Positions 16,540 to 25,627 of a stretch of 64,000 nt of DNA are shown here, one piece after another. Location: positions 62,001-126,000 of the forward strand of contig NZ_JAOQJG010000007.1 of assembly GCF_025567365.1 (NCBI RefSeq), given 5' to 3'. The stretch comes from Anaerostipes amylophilus (GTDB lineage Bacteria; Bacillota; Clostridia; Lachnospirales; Lachnospiraceae). The translations under genes and the position numbers were made by a program. Every line of letters starts with the position of its first letter. Position 1 is the first letter of the stretch. The notes under the pieces are model-generated. The model was not told the origin of the DNA and ran no database searches. It was given only the letters and a program-made list of their open reading frames with translations.

Positions 16540-17769
16540 TTATTTTTCTTTAATCTGGCAGAATTTTTTCTTACCTTTCTTTAATAAAATACGATCTTTA
16601 TCATCAAAGTCTGCTTTACCAAACGTTGCATCAATTGCATCTACTTTCTTACCATTTACAGAAACTCCACCCTGCTGTACCATTCTTCTTGCATCTGAAC
16701 GAGTTGTGCAAAGTTTAGAATCTACTAACATTGTAAGAATGTCGATTCCTTCTGCTAATTTATCTGCTTCGTATTCAAATGTTGGAGCATCTTCATTTGC
16801 TCCGCCACTTACGAACATTGCTTTTGCAGCTGTCTGAGCTTTCTTCGCTTCTTCTTCTCCATGAACGATCTTTGTAACTTCATAAGCAAGAACTTCTTTT
16901 GCTTTGTTGATCTCTGCTCCTTCTAAGGCTCCCAGTCTTCGGACTTCATCCATTGGAAGGAATGTAAGAAGTGATAAGCATTCTTCTACTTTCACATCTT
17001 CGATATTTCTCCAGTACTGGTAGAAATCGTATGGAGATGTCTTCTCTGGATCAAGCCATACAGCACCTGCCATTGTTTTACCCATCTTCACTCCGTCGCT
17101 TCTTGTAAGAAGTGTTAATGTTAATCCGTAAGCATCTTTCTTTTCTTTTCTGCGGATCAAGTCAGCTCCTGCAAGGATATTAGACCACTGGTCGTTTCCA
17201 CCCATCTCTAATTTACAGCCATATCTTCTGTTTAATTCAAGGAAATCATATCCCTGCATTAACATATAGTTAAACTCGAAGAATGTAAGTCCTCGTTCCA
17301 TTCTCTGTTTGTAACATTCTGCTGTTAACATCTTATTAACTGAGAAATGAACTCCAACTTCGCGTAAGAAATCAACATAATTTAGATTTAATAACCAATC
17401 TGCGTTGTTTGCTAAAATTGCTTTGTCATCATCAAATGTGATAAATCTTGATAACTGCTCTTTGAAACGTTTTGCATTGTGATCGATTGTTTCTTTTGTT
17501 AACATATTTCTCATGTCAGATTTTCCAGATGGATCACCGATCATTGTTGTTCCACCACCTAACAAAGCGATTGGACGATGCCCAGCTTTCTGCATATGCA
17601 TCATTGCCATGATCGTTAAGAAATGTCCAGCTGTTAAACTATCTGCTGTTGCATCAAATCCAATATAGAATGTTACTTTTTCTTTTCCTAACAGTTCTCT
17701 TAATTCTTCGTGTGTTGTCTGTGCGATAAATCCTCTTTCCTGCAGCACATCATATACATTTTGACTCAT
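16540..17769 (-). CDS. tyrS: Tyrosine--tRNA ligase
   Basis: Class I aminoacyl-tRNA synthetase of 409 residues that charges tRNA-Tyr. The Rossmann domain begins FYIGFDATADSLTAGHF with the HIGH-like GHF at 48-50; SVNKMLTAECYKQRMERGLTFFEFNYMLMQGYDFLEL and GGNDQWSNILAG bind tyrosine; the KMSKS equivalent is KMGKT. A C-terminal S4 domain (about 340-405) reads TRSDARRMVQQGGVSVNGKKV. It is of the TyrRS type with KMGKT. No T-box could be found in the 255-base upstream gap, unlike many Firmicute tyrS genes. The ribosome site AAAGGAGAT is good. Confidence 0.96.
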   Translation of the reverse strand: MSQNVYDVLQERGFIAQTTHEELRELLGKEKVTFYIGFDATADSLTAGHFLTIMAMMHMQKAGHRPIALLGGGTTMIGDPSGKSDMRNMLTKETIDHNAKRFKEQLSRFITFDDDKAILANNADWLLNLNYVDFLREVGVHFSVNKMLTAECYKQRMERGLTFFEFNYMLMQGYDFLELNRRYGCKLEMGGNDQWSNILAGADLIRRKEKKDAYGLTLTLLTRSDGVKMGKTMAGAVWLDPEKTSPYDFYQYWRNIEDVKVEECLSLLTFLPMDEVRRLGALEGAEINKAKEVLAYEVTKIVHGEEEAKKAQTAAKAMFVSGGANEDAPTFEYEADKLAEGIDILTMLVDSKLCTTRSDARRMVQQGGVSVNGKKVDAIDATFGKADFDDKDRILLKKGKKKFCQIKEK

Positions 17770-18024
17770 TTTATATATCTCCTTTTAAATTCTTTTCTTA
17801 ATTTGTGTTTATATCTATATAATTTAGTCCACGGCATATGCCGTTCCTTTGAATTTATGGGAACTCCTCTATTATTTTGTGTAATTGCTCCCATGTTCTC
17901 TTAACAGATGATCCGGACATTCGTTCTTTGACTGTATGCATGTCCATCATATCTGATTCTGATAATATAATGTCTGCATGCTGATCTAATACCCCAAAAT
18001 TGTCACCTCGATACTTTCTGATCT
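17770..18024 (-). other. Intergenic gap between DUF711 gene and tyrS
   Basis: The gap contains two overlapping short open frames on the minus strand. One (ATG at 17896) would encode about 42 basic residues and end in TGA overlapping the tyrS ATG; the other stays open from the DUF711 stop and ends RTWEQLHKIIEEFP. Neither has a convincing ribosome site. No T-box core (GGTACCGCG) is seen. Confidence 0.3.
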
Positions 18025-19389
18025 CTAGTTTTTAAAGCTGTGGATTGGTGCTGGAATTCTTCCACCACGATTTACGAATGCATCGCATGAGAATTCATTT
18101 ACTGGCATGATTGGTGCATATCCAAGTAATCCACCGAATTCTACCTGATCTCCAACATCTTTTCCAATAGCTGGAATGACACGGACTGCAGTTGTCTTCT
18201 GGTTGATCATTCCAAGTGCCATCTCATCTGCGATCAATCCAGCAATCGTTGTTGCCTTTGTTTTTCCTGGAATTGCGATCATATCAAGTCCTACGGAACA
18301 TACACATGTCATTGCTTCTAATTTTTCAATTGTTAAAGCTCCTGCATTGACTGCGTCGATCATTCTCTGATCTTCGCTGACTGGAATAAAGGCTCCACTT
18401 AATCCACCTACATAAGAAGATGCCATAACTCCACCTTTTTTCACCTGATCATTTAACATTGCTAAAGCTGCTGTTGTTCCAGGTGCTCCTGCATATTCTA
18501 ATCCAATCTCTTCTAATATTTCTCCAACACTATCTCCTGCCGCTGGTGTTGGTGCAAGAGAAAGATCAATGATACCAAATGGGATTCCAAGTCTCTTAGA
18601 AGCTTCTTTGGCTACTAACTGACCGACACGAGTTACTTTAAATGCTGTTTTCTTAATTGTCTCGCAAAGAACTTCAAAATTTTCTCCACGTACATTTTCA
18701 ATCGCACGTTTTACAACTCCAGGTCCGCTGACACCTACGTTAATGATCGCATCTGCTTCTGTAACTCCATGGAAAGCTCCTGCCATAAATGGGTTATCAT
18801 CTGGTGCGTTACAGAATACTACAAACTTCGCACATCCAAGACATTGATTGTCTTTTGTAAGTTCTGCTGTTTCTTTGACGATCTCACCAATTAATTTCAC
18901 TGCATCCATATTGATTCCTGTCTTTGTAGAACCTACATTCACTGAAGAACATACAAAATCAGTCTCTGCTAATGCTTTTGGAATAGAACGGATCAGAAGT
19001 TCATCTGCTTTTGTCATTCCTTTGCTTACTAATGCGGAATATCCACCTAAGAAATTGACTCCAACTTTCTTTGCTGCTGCATCTAAGACTTTTGCAAGTT
19101 CTACAAAATCATCTGGTGTTTTACATACATTCCCACCAACTAAAGAAATTGGTGTAATGGAAATTCGTTTATTAACGATTGGAATACCAAATTCATTTTC
19201 GATATCTTTTCCTGTCTTTACAAGGTCTTTTGCAACTGTTGTAATCTTATTATAAATATTCTCCTTGACTTCCTCTAGTGTTGTTCCCACACAATCTAAT
19301 AAACTGATACCGATTGTGATCGTACGAACATCTAAATTCATCTCATGGATCATTTTATTCGTTTCAAATACTTCATTCAGATTAATCAT
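18025..19389 (-). CDS. DUF711 / UPF0210 family protein
   Basis: Cytosolic protein of 454 residues of the UPF0210 (DUF711) family, which shares a remote fold with glycyl-radical enzymes but has no radical motif. Recognisable segments are ITIGISLLDCVGTTLEEVKENIY near the start, GFLGGYSALVSKGMT-like NFLGGYSALVSKGMTKAD, and NVGVSGPGVVKRAIE. The biochemical role is unknown. It lies 12 bases after an ACT-domain gene, the standard pairing for this family in Firmicutes, so the two proteins probably work together, possibly with the ACT domain sensing an amino acid (inference). Confidence 0.9.
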   Translation of the reverse strand: MINLNEVFETNKMIHEMNLDVRTITIGISLLDCVGTTLEEVKENIYNKITTVAKDLVKTGKDIENEFGIPIVNKRISITPISLVGGNVCKTPDDFVELAKVLDAAAKKVGVNFLGGYSALVSKGMTKADELLIRSIPKALAETDFVCSSVNVGSTKTGINMDAVKLIGEIVKETAELTKDNQCLGCAKFVVFCNAPDDNPFMAGAFHGVTEADAIINVGVSGPGVVKRAIENVRGENFEVLCETIKKTAFKVTRVGQLVAKEASKRLGIPFGIIDLSLAPTPAAGDSVGEILEEIGLEYAGAPGTTAALAMLNDQVKKGGVMASSYVGGLSGAFIPVSEDQRMIDAVNAGALTIEKLEAMTCVCSVGLDMIAIPGKTKATTIAGLIADEMALGMINQKTTAVRVIPAIGKDVGDQVEFGGLLGYAPIMPVNEFSCDAFVNRGGRIPAPIHSFKN

Positions 19390-19401
19390 GATGCCACCCC
19401 G

Positions 19402-19674
19402 CTAAATTCTGTGCATAATATCAAAGATTCTTTCGTTCTGCGCCTGAATTACAACACCGATTTCTTCACCGATCTGTTTTAACTCGCTAGATAGTAACGC
19501 GATATCTTTGGATGAACCAGCTGGATCTACGACCATCATCATATTAAAAAAACCGCCTGTGATCGTTTGGGAGATGTCTAAGATGTTAACATTGTTGCTA
19601 GCTAAATAGTTGCATACTTTTGCGATGATTCCAACACCGTCTTTTCCAACAACTGTGATTACTGTTTTTTCCAT
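19402..19674 (-). CDS. ACT-domain protein, UPF0237 family
   Basis: Stand-alone ACT domain of 90 residues: MEKTVITVVGKDGVGIIAKVCNYLASNNVNILDISQT. The start at 19674 has AGGAGGAAAAAC upstream; an ATG 11 codons earlier overlaps the previous gene and lacks a site. ACT domains bind amino acids as regulatory modules. It precedes and is probably translated together with the DUF711 gene. Confidence 0.9.
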   Translation of the reverse strand: MEKTVITVVGKDGVGIIAKVCNYLASNNVNILDISQTITGGFFNMMMVVDPAGSSKDIALLSSELKQIGEEIGVVIQAQNERIFDIMHRI

Positions 19675-19696
19675 TTGTGTTTTTCCTCCTAAATGC

Positions 19697-20479
19697 TTAT
19701 GATACACTGGTTACGGTAGATACCGTATCTCTTCTGGCCACTTCAATCGGTAATGTGAAATTATGTAAAGAAATCTTTACCGTTTCATAAGCCAGTTTTT
19801 CATAGTTATTTTCTTTACTCAGATGTCCAAGATAGACTTTCTTTGTCTTTGGAGTTGCAACTTCCTCGATCAGCTCAGCACATCTTTCGTTCGATAGATG
19901 TCCCTGTTTTCCAAGAATTCTTCTCTTTAAGTAATATGGATAACGTCCAACCTGTAACATATTCACATCGTGGTTAGCTTCTACAAATAAAATATCAGAA
20001 TCATAAATCTTCTCAACCAGATATTCATCGTAGTCTCCAAGGTCTGTTGCAATACTTGCTTTGGCTCCTTCTTCTGAGTAAAACGAGTAACAAACAGGAT
20101 CTGCTGCATCATGCCATATGTGAGATGCGTTGACTTTCATATCTCCAATCTCAAATGGCTTGTCTGCTTCTATTGAATGAAAAAGGCTCTTATCTACTTT
20201 CCCAAGGTTCTTGTAATCAAAGATCGCATCGATCGTCTTTCCTGTCGCAAAAATTGGAAGTCCATATCGTCTTGCGATAACTCCAAGTCCCTTGATATGA
20301 TCCGTGTGTTCATGTGTGATCAAAATTCCATCAAATTCTGGAACCGTAAGATCAAGTTCTGAAAGGGAATTCTCAATGCGCTTTGCACTAACTCCACAAT
20401 CAACTAATAAATTTGTCTTCTGTGTTCCAACATATATGCAATTTCCTTCACTGCTGCTTGCTAAACTTGATAGTTTCAC
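19697..20479 (-). CDS. Metallo-beta-lactamase-fold hydrolase, WalJ/YycJ-like
   Basis: Protein of 260 residues with the metal-binding motif H56-E-H58-T-D60-H61 (ITHEHTDHIKG) and later metal ligands in ASHIWHDAADPV, ATDLGDYDE and LGHLSKEN. The pattern ANHDVNMLQVGRYPYYLKRRILGKQGHLSNE is characteristic of WalJ (YycJ), a predicted 5'-3' nuclease-like enzyme that in other Firmicutes sits with the WalKR two-component genes. Here it stands instead between coaE and the ACT-DUF711 pair, 22 bases before the ACT gene. Substrate not established from sequence. Confidence 0.87.
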   Translation of the reverse strand: MKLSSLASSSEGNCIYVGTQKTNLLVDCGVSAKRIENSLSELDLTVPEFDGILITHEHTDHIKGLGVIARRYGLPIFATGKTIDAIFDYKNLGKVDKSLFHSIEADKPFEIGDMKVNASHIWHDAADPVCYSFYSEEGAKASIATDLGDYDEYLVEKIYDSDILFVEANHDVNMLQVGRYPYYLKRRILGKQGHLSNERCAELIEEVATPKTKKVYLGHLSKENNYEKLAYETVKISLHNFTLPIEVARRDTVSTVTSVS

Positions 20480-20586
20480 GGATTATACCTCTTTCTTCTC
20501 TTCTGGGCTGACCCTATTGGCAAACATTATATCATAAGGTTATTTAAGATTCAAGAATTGCACTGTATTCTTAAATGTACAAAATA

Positions 20587-21174
20587 TCAACCAAGAATCT
20601 TTATAATTTGTGCTTTTGTGTCTTCTAAATCACCTGAATTATCAATGATATGGCTTGCCATAGATTTAAATTCTTCTTCACTTTGCTGCTTTGCGATCAT
20701 CTGTGCAATTTTTTCATCAGAATATCCTCTGGATACTCTAAGGCGCTCATAACGCACTTCTTCTCTTGTATAAATATACCATAACTGGTCAAATCTCTTT
20801 TCATAACCTGCCCCAACTAACAAAGCTGATTCTACAACGACCAGACCTTCTGGTTCTTCTTTTCCAAACTGATCGATTCTTGATAAGATTTCTTCATCTA
20901 CATTTTTATGAGTGATACTGTTTAATAAGGAAAGTTTTTCTTCATCATGAAATACGATCTCTCCAAGCACTGGACGGTTGATCGTTTTGTCCTCATTTAA
21001 GATCCCATTTCCAAATGACTGAATGATCGCATCATAACTTCTTGCTCCTGGTGCCATCAATTCATGTGCCACATGATCAGACTGAATGATCTTTGCATGA
21101 TAATCATTTTCTAAAATATTTAGTATCTCACTCTTCCCAGAGCCGACACCTCCAGTAATTCCTATGATCTTCAT
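20587..21174 (-). CDS. coaE: Dephospho-CoA kinase
   Basis: P-loop kinase of 195 residues that phosphorylates the 3'-hydroxyl of dephospho-CoA, the last step of coenzyme A synthesis. The Walker A is GGVGSGKS (8-15); SDHVAHELMAPG near 33 and PVLGEIVFHDEEKLSLLNSITH are typical CoaE segments; the lid carries ERLRVSRGYSDEKI. It follows polA by 13 bases, a common polA-coaE arrangement in Clostridia. Confidence 0.95.
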   Translation of the reverse strand: MKIIGITGGVGSGKSEILNILENDYHAKIIQSDHVAHELMAPGARSYDAIIQSFGNGILNEDKTINRPVLGEIVFHDEEKLSLLNSITHKNVDEEILSRIDQFGKEEPEGLVVVESALLVGAGYEKRFDQLWYIYTREEVRYERLRVSRGYSDEKIAQMIAKQQSEEEFKSMASHIIDNSGDLEDTKAQIIKILG

Positions 21175-21187
21175 TTACTTTCACCTC

Positions 21188-23827
21188 TTATTTAGCCTCA
21201 TACCAGCTTGCTCCCTGTTCAATGTCAATACTTAATGGCACACGAAGACTTGCTGCATTCATCATTTCATTCTTTAAAATTTCTTTGACTTCATCAAATT
21301 CATCCACATGTGTTTCAATCAAAAGTTCATCGTGAATCTGTAAGAGCAGACGAGATTTCATCTGTTTTTCTTTTAATTTCATATTCACTCTTACCATCGC
21401 GATCTTGATGATATCTGCAGCTGTTCCCTGAATTGGAGAGTTCATTGCCACACGTTCTCCAAAGTTTCTCTGCATGAAATTGCTGGATTTTAATTCCGGG
21501 ATCGGACGGATTCGGTTGAACATTGTCTTTACATAACCATCTGTCTTTCCTTTTTCCACTTCCCCGTCTAAGAATTCTTTAACACGTGGATACATTGCAA
21601 AATAACGATCAATATATTCCTGTGCCTGTTTTCTTGAAATCTTTAAGTCCTGACTTAATCCAAACGCACTTAATCCATAAATAATTCCAAAGTTTACAGC
21701 TTTTGCCTCTCTTCTTTGTGTACTTGTCACTTCATCCATCGGAATTCCAAACACCTCAGAAGCTGTTCTTGCATGAATATCCTGATTTTCTTCATATGCA
21801 TGAATCAGTTTTTCATCTTCTGATAAATGTGCAAGTACTCGAAGTTCAATCTGAGAATAATCGGCATCTAAGAATACATAACCGTCCTCTGGTAAAAATA
21901 CTTTTCGGATTGCTCTTCCAAGTTCCATACGGATTGGTATATTCTGAAGGTTAGGCTCTGTACTGCTGATTCTTCCCGTTGCTGTGATCGTCTGATTAAA
22001 CTTTCCATGAATTCTCTGATCATCCTGAATAAAGTTTGCCAGTCCATCTGCATACGTTGATTTTAATTTGGTCAACTGTCTGTATTCTAAGATCATTGGA
22101 ATGATCGGATAGAGATGTTCAATCTTCTCTAGCACTTCCACACTCGTAGAATATCCAGTCTTAGTCTTCTTCGCACCTTCTAACTTCATATGCTCAAACA
22201 AAACAACACCTAGCTGTTTTGGAGAATTGATATTGAATTCTTCGCCTGCTTCTTTGTAGATAGAATCCTGTAATTCTTCAATTCTTCCAACCAGCTGATC
22301 TCCATACTCTTTCAGTGCTTTTGAATCTACATGAATTCCACGAACTTCCATATCATGAAGTGCAAACATCGTTGGTATCTCAATTTCACGATAAAGATCC
22401 ATCATCTCAAGCTCTGTTAATTTATTACTTAATGGTTTGATAGCCTCTCTTGCAACATAAGCTTCATACCCCATGATCTTCTTTCCAGCATCACTTAAAA
22501 CTCCATCAGATACCATTGGATGCTTCTTATCGATCAATTCTTTTCTGGATGGAAGCATCATAGATTTGTAATCTCTTGCGATATCATCATATTCGTAAGT
22601 ACTTTTTAATGGATTTATCAGATAAGCAGCCAAAGAAACATCAAAAATGCTCTTTGTCATCTCATTGATCGTTAAATGAGACAAATGCTCTTTCACTTCC
22701 ATCATCGCTACATGTTCCATCTTCTGATATAAATGATCGACTTTCTCATACAAGAAATCTTCTGTTAAGAATCCAAATCCCTCACAGCTAAATAGGTATA
22801 CTTCTTCTCCTTCTGTATTTAATGCAACCCACATCGCATCATTCTCTTTATAAATAGAAATCCCAGCTTCTTTTTTCTTCGCTGTCTTTGCAAAAATATC
22901 TTCCGCCTCTGCAAGATCAACAATCTCTTTGATCTTGACTTCAAAATCTTCCTGTTCTTCCCCATCAAAACGCTTTAAAATCGCCTTAAATTCCAGTTCT
23001 TTTAACATATGATAAGCTTCTTTTGTATACAAGTTGCCCAGTTTTGCTTCTTCAAATGTAATATCGATCGGACTGTCTAACTTGATCGTTGCAAGTTCCT
23101 TACTCATAACACCCTGATCATAATATTCTTGTAGATTGTTCTTTGCACGATTTGGTTTCACTTCATCGATATGCGCATATGCATTTTCAAGAGTTTTAAA
23201 CTCTTTGATCAGTTTCGTTGCCGTCTTTTCACCAATTCCTGGAATTCCTGGAATATTATCGGATGCATCACCCATCAAAGCTTTCACATCGATAAATTCT
23301 TTCGGTGTTACCTGATATTTTTCCAATACATCATCTTCATAATAATCTTCAACAACCGTTCCCGCTCTGTTTGTCTTTGGAATACGGATCTGCACTTTCT
23401 TCGTTGCAAGCTGTAAGAGATCTCGGTCTCCAGATACGATTTTCACCTCAAATCCTGCTTCTTCTCCAAGAACAGACATCGTTCCAAGAAGGTCATCTGC
23501 TTCATAACCCTCCTTCATCATCAAAGGAATGTTCATCGCCTGCAGTACTTCACGGATTACAGGCACCTGTTCTCTTAATTCATCTGGCATCCCTTTTCTT
23601 GTTCCTTTATAATCCGCAAACATTTTGTGACGGAATGTCGGTGCCTTTAAATCAAATGCAACCGCTAAGTGTGTTGGATTTTCTTCCTCTAAAAATTTAA
23701 ACATGATATTTAAAAAACCAAGCACCGCATTCGTATGAAGCCCCTGACTATTTGTCATATCTGGAAGTCCATAAAATGCACGGTTTAAAATGCTGTTTCC
23801 ATCGATCAATAATAGTTTCTGTTCCAT
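21188..23827 (-). CDS. polA: DNA polymerase I
   Basis: Family A polymerase of 879 residues for Okazaki-fragment maturation and repair. The N-terminal 5'-3' exonuclease (about 1-290) starts LLIDGNSILNRAFYG and includes YEADDLLGT and GDASDNIPGIPGIGEKTA. The middle domain (about 300-480) lacks the acidic exonuclease residues, so proofreading is probably absent, as in other Firmicute PolI proteins. The polymerase domain has motif A DADYSQIELRVLAHLS, motif B RREAKAVNFGIIYG and motif C QIHDELL. First gene of a polA-coaE unit. Confidence 0.97.
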   Translation of the reverse strand: MEQKLLLIDGNSILNRAFYGLPDMTNSQGLHTNAVLGFLNIMFKFLEEENPTHLAVAFDLKAPTFRHKMFADYKGTRKGMPDELREQVPVIREVLQAMNIPLMMKEGYEADDLLGTMSVLGEEAGFEVKIVSGDRDLLQLATKKVQIRIPKTNRAGTVVEDYYEDDVLEKYQVTPKEFIDVKALMGDASDNIPGIPGIGEKTATKLIKEFKTLENAYAHIDEVKPNRAKNNLQEYYDQGVMSKELATIKLDSPIDITFEEAKLGNLYTKEAYHMLKELEFKAILKRFDGEEQEDFEVKIKEIVDLAEAEDIFAKTAKKKEAGISIYKENDAMWVALNTEGEEVYLFSCEGFGFLTEDFLYEKVDHLYQKMEHVAMMEVKEHLSHLTINEMTKSIFDVSLAAYLINPLKSTYEYDDIARDYKSMMLPSRKELIDKKHPMVSDGVLSDAGKKIMGYEAYVAREAIKPLSNKLTELEMMDLYREIEIPTMFALHDMEVRGIHVDSKALKEYGDQLVGRIEELQDSIYKEAGEEFNINSPKQLGVVLFEHMKLEGAKKTKTGYSTSVEVLEKIEHLYPIIPMILEYRQLTKLKSTYADGLANFIQDDQRIHGKFNQTITATGRISSTEPNLQNIPIRMELGRAIRKVFLPEDGYVFLDADYSQIELRVLAHLSEDEKLIHAYEENQDIHARTASEVFGIPMDEVTSTQRREAKAVNFGIIYGLSAFGLSQDLKISRKQAQEYIDRYFAMYPRVKEFLDGEVEKGKTDGYVKTMFNRIRPIPELKSSNFMQRNFGERVAMNSPIQGTAADIIKIAMVRVNMKLKEKQMKSRLLLQIHDELLIETHVDEFDEVKEILKNEMMNAASLRVPLSIDIEQGASWYEAK

Positions 23828-23934
23828 GCCAGATGTCTCCTTTTCTCTAATTCTATACTCTGAAATATTTTAACACAAAGATTGTTGGATTTGAAGTAGG
23901 CTTTCATATATGTAACAAAAATAAGATAAGAACA

Positions 23935-24060
23935 CCGATTTGACGAGATGTTTAAAATACATTCAAAGCTTCAATCCTCTGTCTGAGAAATTCCTAATTT
24001 ATAGCCAATAACATTCTCCACACGTGTTCGGTAGTGGTTTCGATCACGTATAATATTCCA
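23935..24060 (-). mobile_element. Remnant of IS91-family element 3' end
   Basis: In plus-strand reading, bases from about 23950 match the end of the IS91-family remnant near 56430-56520: the transposase tail ends SSV followed by TGA at 23985 (compare 56463), then a related stretch with TAATT and CCAATA..CATTCTCCA. Roughly 70% identity over some 60-80 bases by eye. The element is plus-oriented; strand is given as the surrounding gene direction. It sits between polA and cysK. Confidence 0.45.
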
Positions 24061-24094
24061 CCAATAATTTCCATCATCAACCACAAATTAAAAT

Positions 24095-25024
24095 CTATGA
24101 AAACAAAGGAGTTGACAAATATCGATCCCCATTATCAGGAAGAAATGCTACAATTGTTTTTCCTTTATTTTCTTTCCGTTTTGCCACCTGAATTGCCGCA
24201 TAAAGTGCTGCCCCAGAAGAAATTCCAACTAAAATTCCTTCTTCCAATGCAATTACTTTTCCATAATCAAAAGCATCTTCATTTTCCACTGGAATGATTT
24301 CGTCATAGATATCTGTATTTAACACTTCCGGCACAAATCCGGCTCCGATTCCCTGAATCTTATGCGGTCCTGCCTGACCTCTTGAGAGCATTGGAGATGT
24401 TGCTGGTTCAATTGCGATGACCTGCACATCTTCTTTCTTGGATTTTAAATATTCTCCAACTCCTGTAACAGTTCCTCCCGTTCCAACTCCTGCAATAAAG
24501 ATATCAACATCTCCGTCTGTGTCTTCCCAGATTTCTGGTCCTGTTGTCAAACGATGAACTTTTGGATTGGATGGATTAATAAACTGTCCTGCAATGAAAG
24601 AATCTTCGATTTCTTCCGCTAATTCTTCTGCTTTGGCAATCGCTCCTTTCATCCCAAGCGCACCATCTGTTAAAACAATTTCTGCTCCATATGCTTTTAA
24701 CAGGTTTCTTCGTTCCACACTCATTGTCTCTGGCATTATAAGAATGACTCTGTATCCTTTAGATGCACCAATTGCAGCAAGTCCGATCCCTGTATTTCCT
24801 GATGTTGGCTCGATAATAACTGATCCCTCTTTCAGCCTTCCTGCCTCTTCCGCATCCTGGATCATCTGATATGCGATACGATCTTTAGCACTTCCTGCTG
24901 GATTATATCCATCTAATTTTACTAATAATCTTACTTGCAGTTTAAATCTTTTCTCTATTTTTTCAACTTCTACTAATGGGGTTCTCCCGATTAATTCTGT
25001 AACATTTTTATATATGTTTGACAT
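24095..25024 (-). CDS. cysK: Cysteine synthase A (O-acetylserine sulfhydrylase)
   Basis: PLP-dependent enzyme of 309 residues that makes cysteine from O-acetylserine and sulfide. The Schiff-base lysine is K47 in NPAGSAKDRIAYQ; the substrate loop is TSGNTGIGLAAIGA near 70; the PLP phosphate loop is GVGTGGTVTGVGEYL near 177; GISSGAALYAA lies near the C-terminus. SAKD replaces the more usual SVKD. The Rrf2-type regulator immediately upstream is the likely controller. An AAAGGAG ribosome site precedes the ATG. Confidence 0.95.
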   Translation of the reverse strand: MSNIYKNVTELIGRTPLVEVEKIEKRFKLQVRLLVKLDGYNPAGSAKDRIAYQMIQDAEEAGRLKEGSVIIEPTSGNTGIGLAAIGASKGYRVILIMPETMSVERRNLLKAYGAEIVLTDGALGMKGAIAKAEELAEEIEDSFIAGQFINPSNPKVHRLTTGPEIWEDTDGDVDIFIAGVGTGGTVTGVGEYLKSKKEDVQVIAIEPATSPMLSRGQAGPHKIQGIGAGFVPEVLNTDIYDEIIPVENEDAFDYGKVIALEEGILVGISSGAALYAAIQVAKRKENKGKTIVAFLPDNGDRYLSTPLFS

Positions 25025-25081
25025 TGTTTTGCTCCTTTTATTTTAATTTTCATATATTTCCTATCTTTTTAATATGTTATT

Positions 25082-25109
25082 AGTATAACAGATTCCAATA
25101 TAATGTCAA
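25082..25109 (-). promoter_or_regulatory. Sigma-A promoter of cysK
   Basis: Minus-strand TTGACA (25104-25109) and TATACT (25082-25087), 16-nt spacer; the spacer region carries ATTGGAATCTGTTAT-like AT-rich sequence that could hold an Rrf2-family operator. Confidence 0.65.
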
Positions 25110-25140
25110 ATATTTTCTTGCCCATTAACATTTTACCCCT

Positions 25141-25181
25141 AAAAAGAAAAAAGACCATGTGATCTTTTAGATCACATAGTC
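25141..25181 (-). terminator. Terminator at the end of the Rrf2 gene
   Basis: Minus-strand GACTATGTGATC pairs with GATCACATGGTC (12-bp stem with a wobble), then a T-run. The 5' arm is part of the last codons of the regulator gene. Confidence 0.85.
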
Positions 25182-25604
25182 ATTTCCACCTTTGATTCTT
25201 GCTTTATTCACAATATCTTCTAAAGTAATTGCACTTAAATATTCTTCAATTACCTGTCCAAGTCCTTCCCAAATCTCAATCGTTGGGCATTCATGATAGC
25301 GGTCGCACTGGTTTACTTCATCATCCAAACATGCTACTGGCTGTAAACTTCCTTCCGTTATTTTTAAAATCTCATAAATTGTATAATCTTTTGGATCTCT
25401 GGAAAGCTGATAACCTCCTTTAGGTCCTCGTAAACTCTTTAAATATCCTCTGATACTTAACTGTCTTACGATCTGTTCTAAATATTTTACTGATATCTCC
25501 TGTCTTCTTGATATGTCTTTTAATGCAATCCAGTCACCCGTATGATGCATTGCAAGATCGTACATTAATCGAACGGCATATCTTCCCTTTGTTGAAATTT
25601 TCAT
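25167..25604 (-). CDS. Rrf2-family regulator (CymR/IscR-like)
   Basis: Winged-helix regulator of 145 residues: MKISTKGRYAVRLMYDLA, then SVKYLEQIVRQLSIRGYLKSLRGPKGGYQL. Three cysteines, C92, C100 and C106, occupy the place of the IscR cluster ligands, with wider spacing (x7, x5) common in Clostridial members. CymR in Bacillus represses cysteine synthesis genes together with CysK, so its position right before cysK supports control of sulfur metabolism; Fe-S sensing is the alternative. Which applies cannot be settled from sequence. Confidence 0.85.
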   Translation of the reverse strand: MKISTKGRYAVRLMYDLAMHHTGDWIALKDISRRQEISVKYLEQIVRQLSIRGYLKSLRGPKGGYQLSRDPKDYTIYEILKITEGSLQPVACLDDEVNQCDRYHECPTIEIWEGLGQVIEEYLSAITLEDIVNKARIKGGNDYVI

Positions 25605-25627
25605 AAATCATCTGCTCCATTTTCTTA

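Noticed and set aside
17770..18024. T-box leader for tyrS
   Set aside because: No GGTACCGCG-type box or terminator/antiterminator pair could be found on the minus strand.
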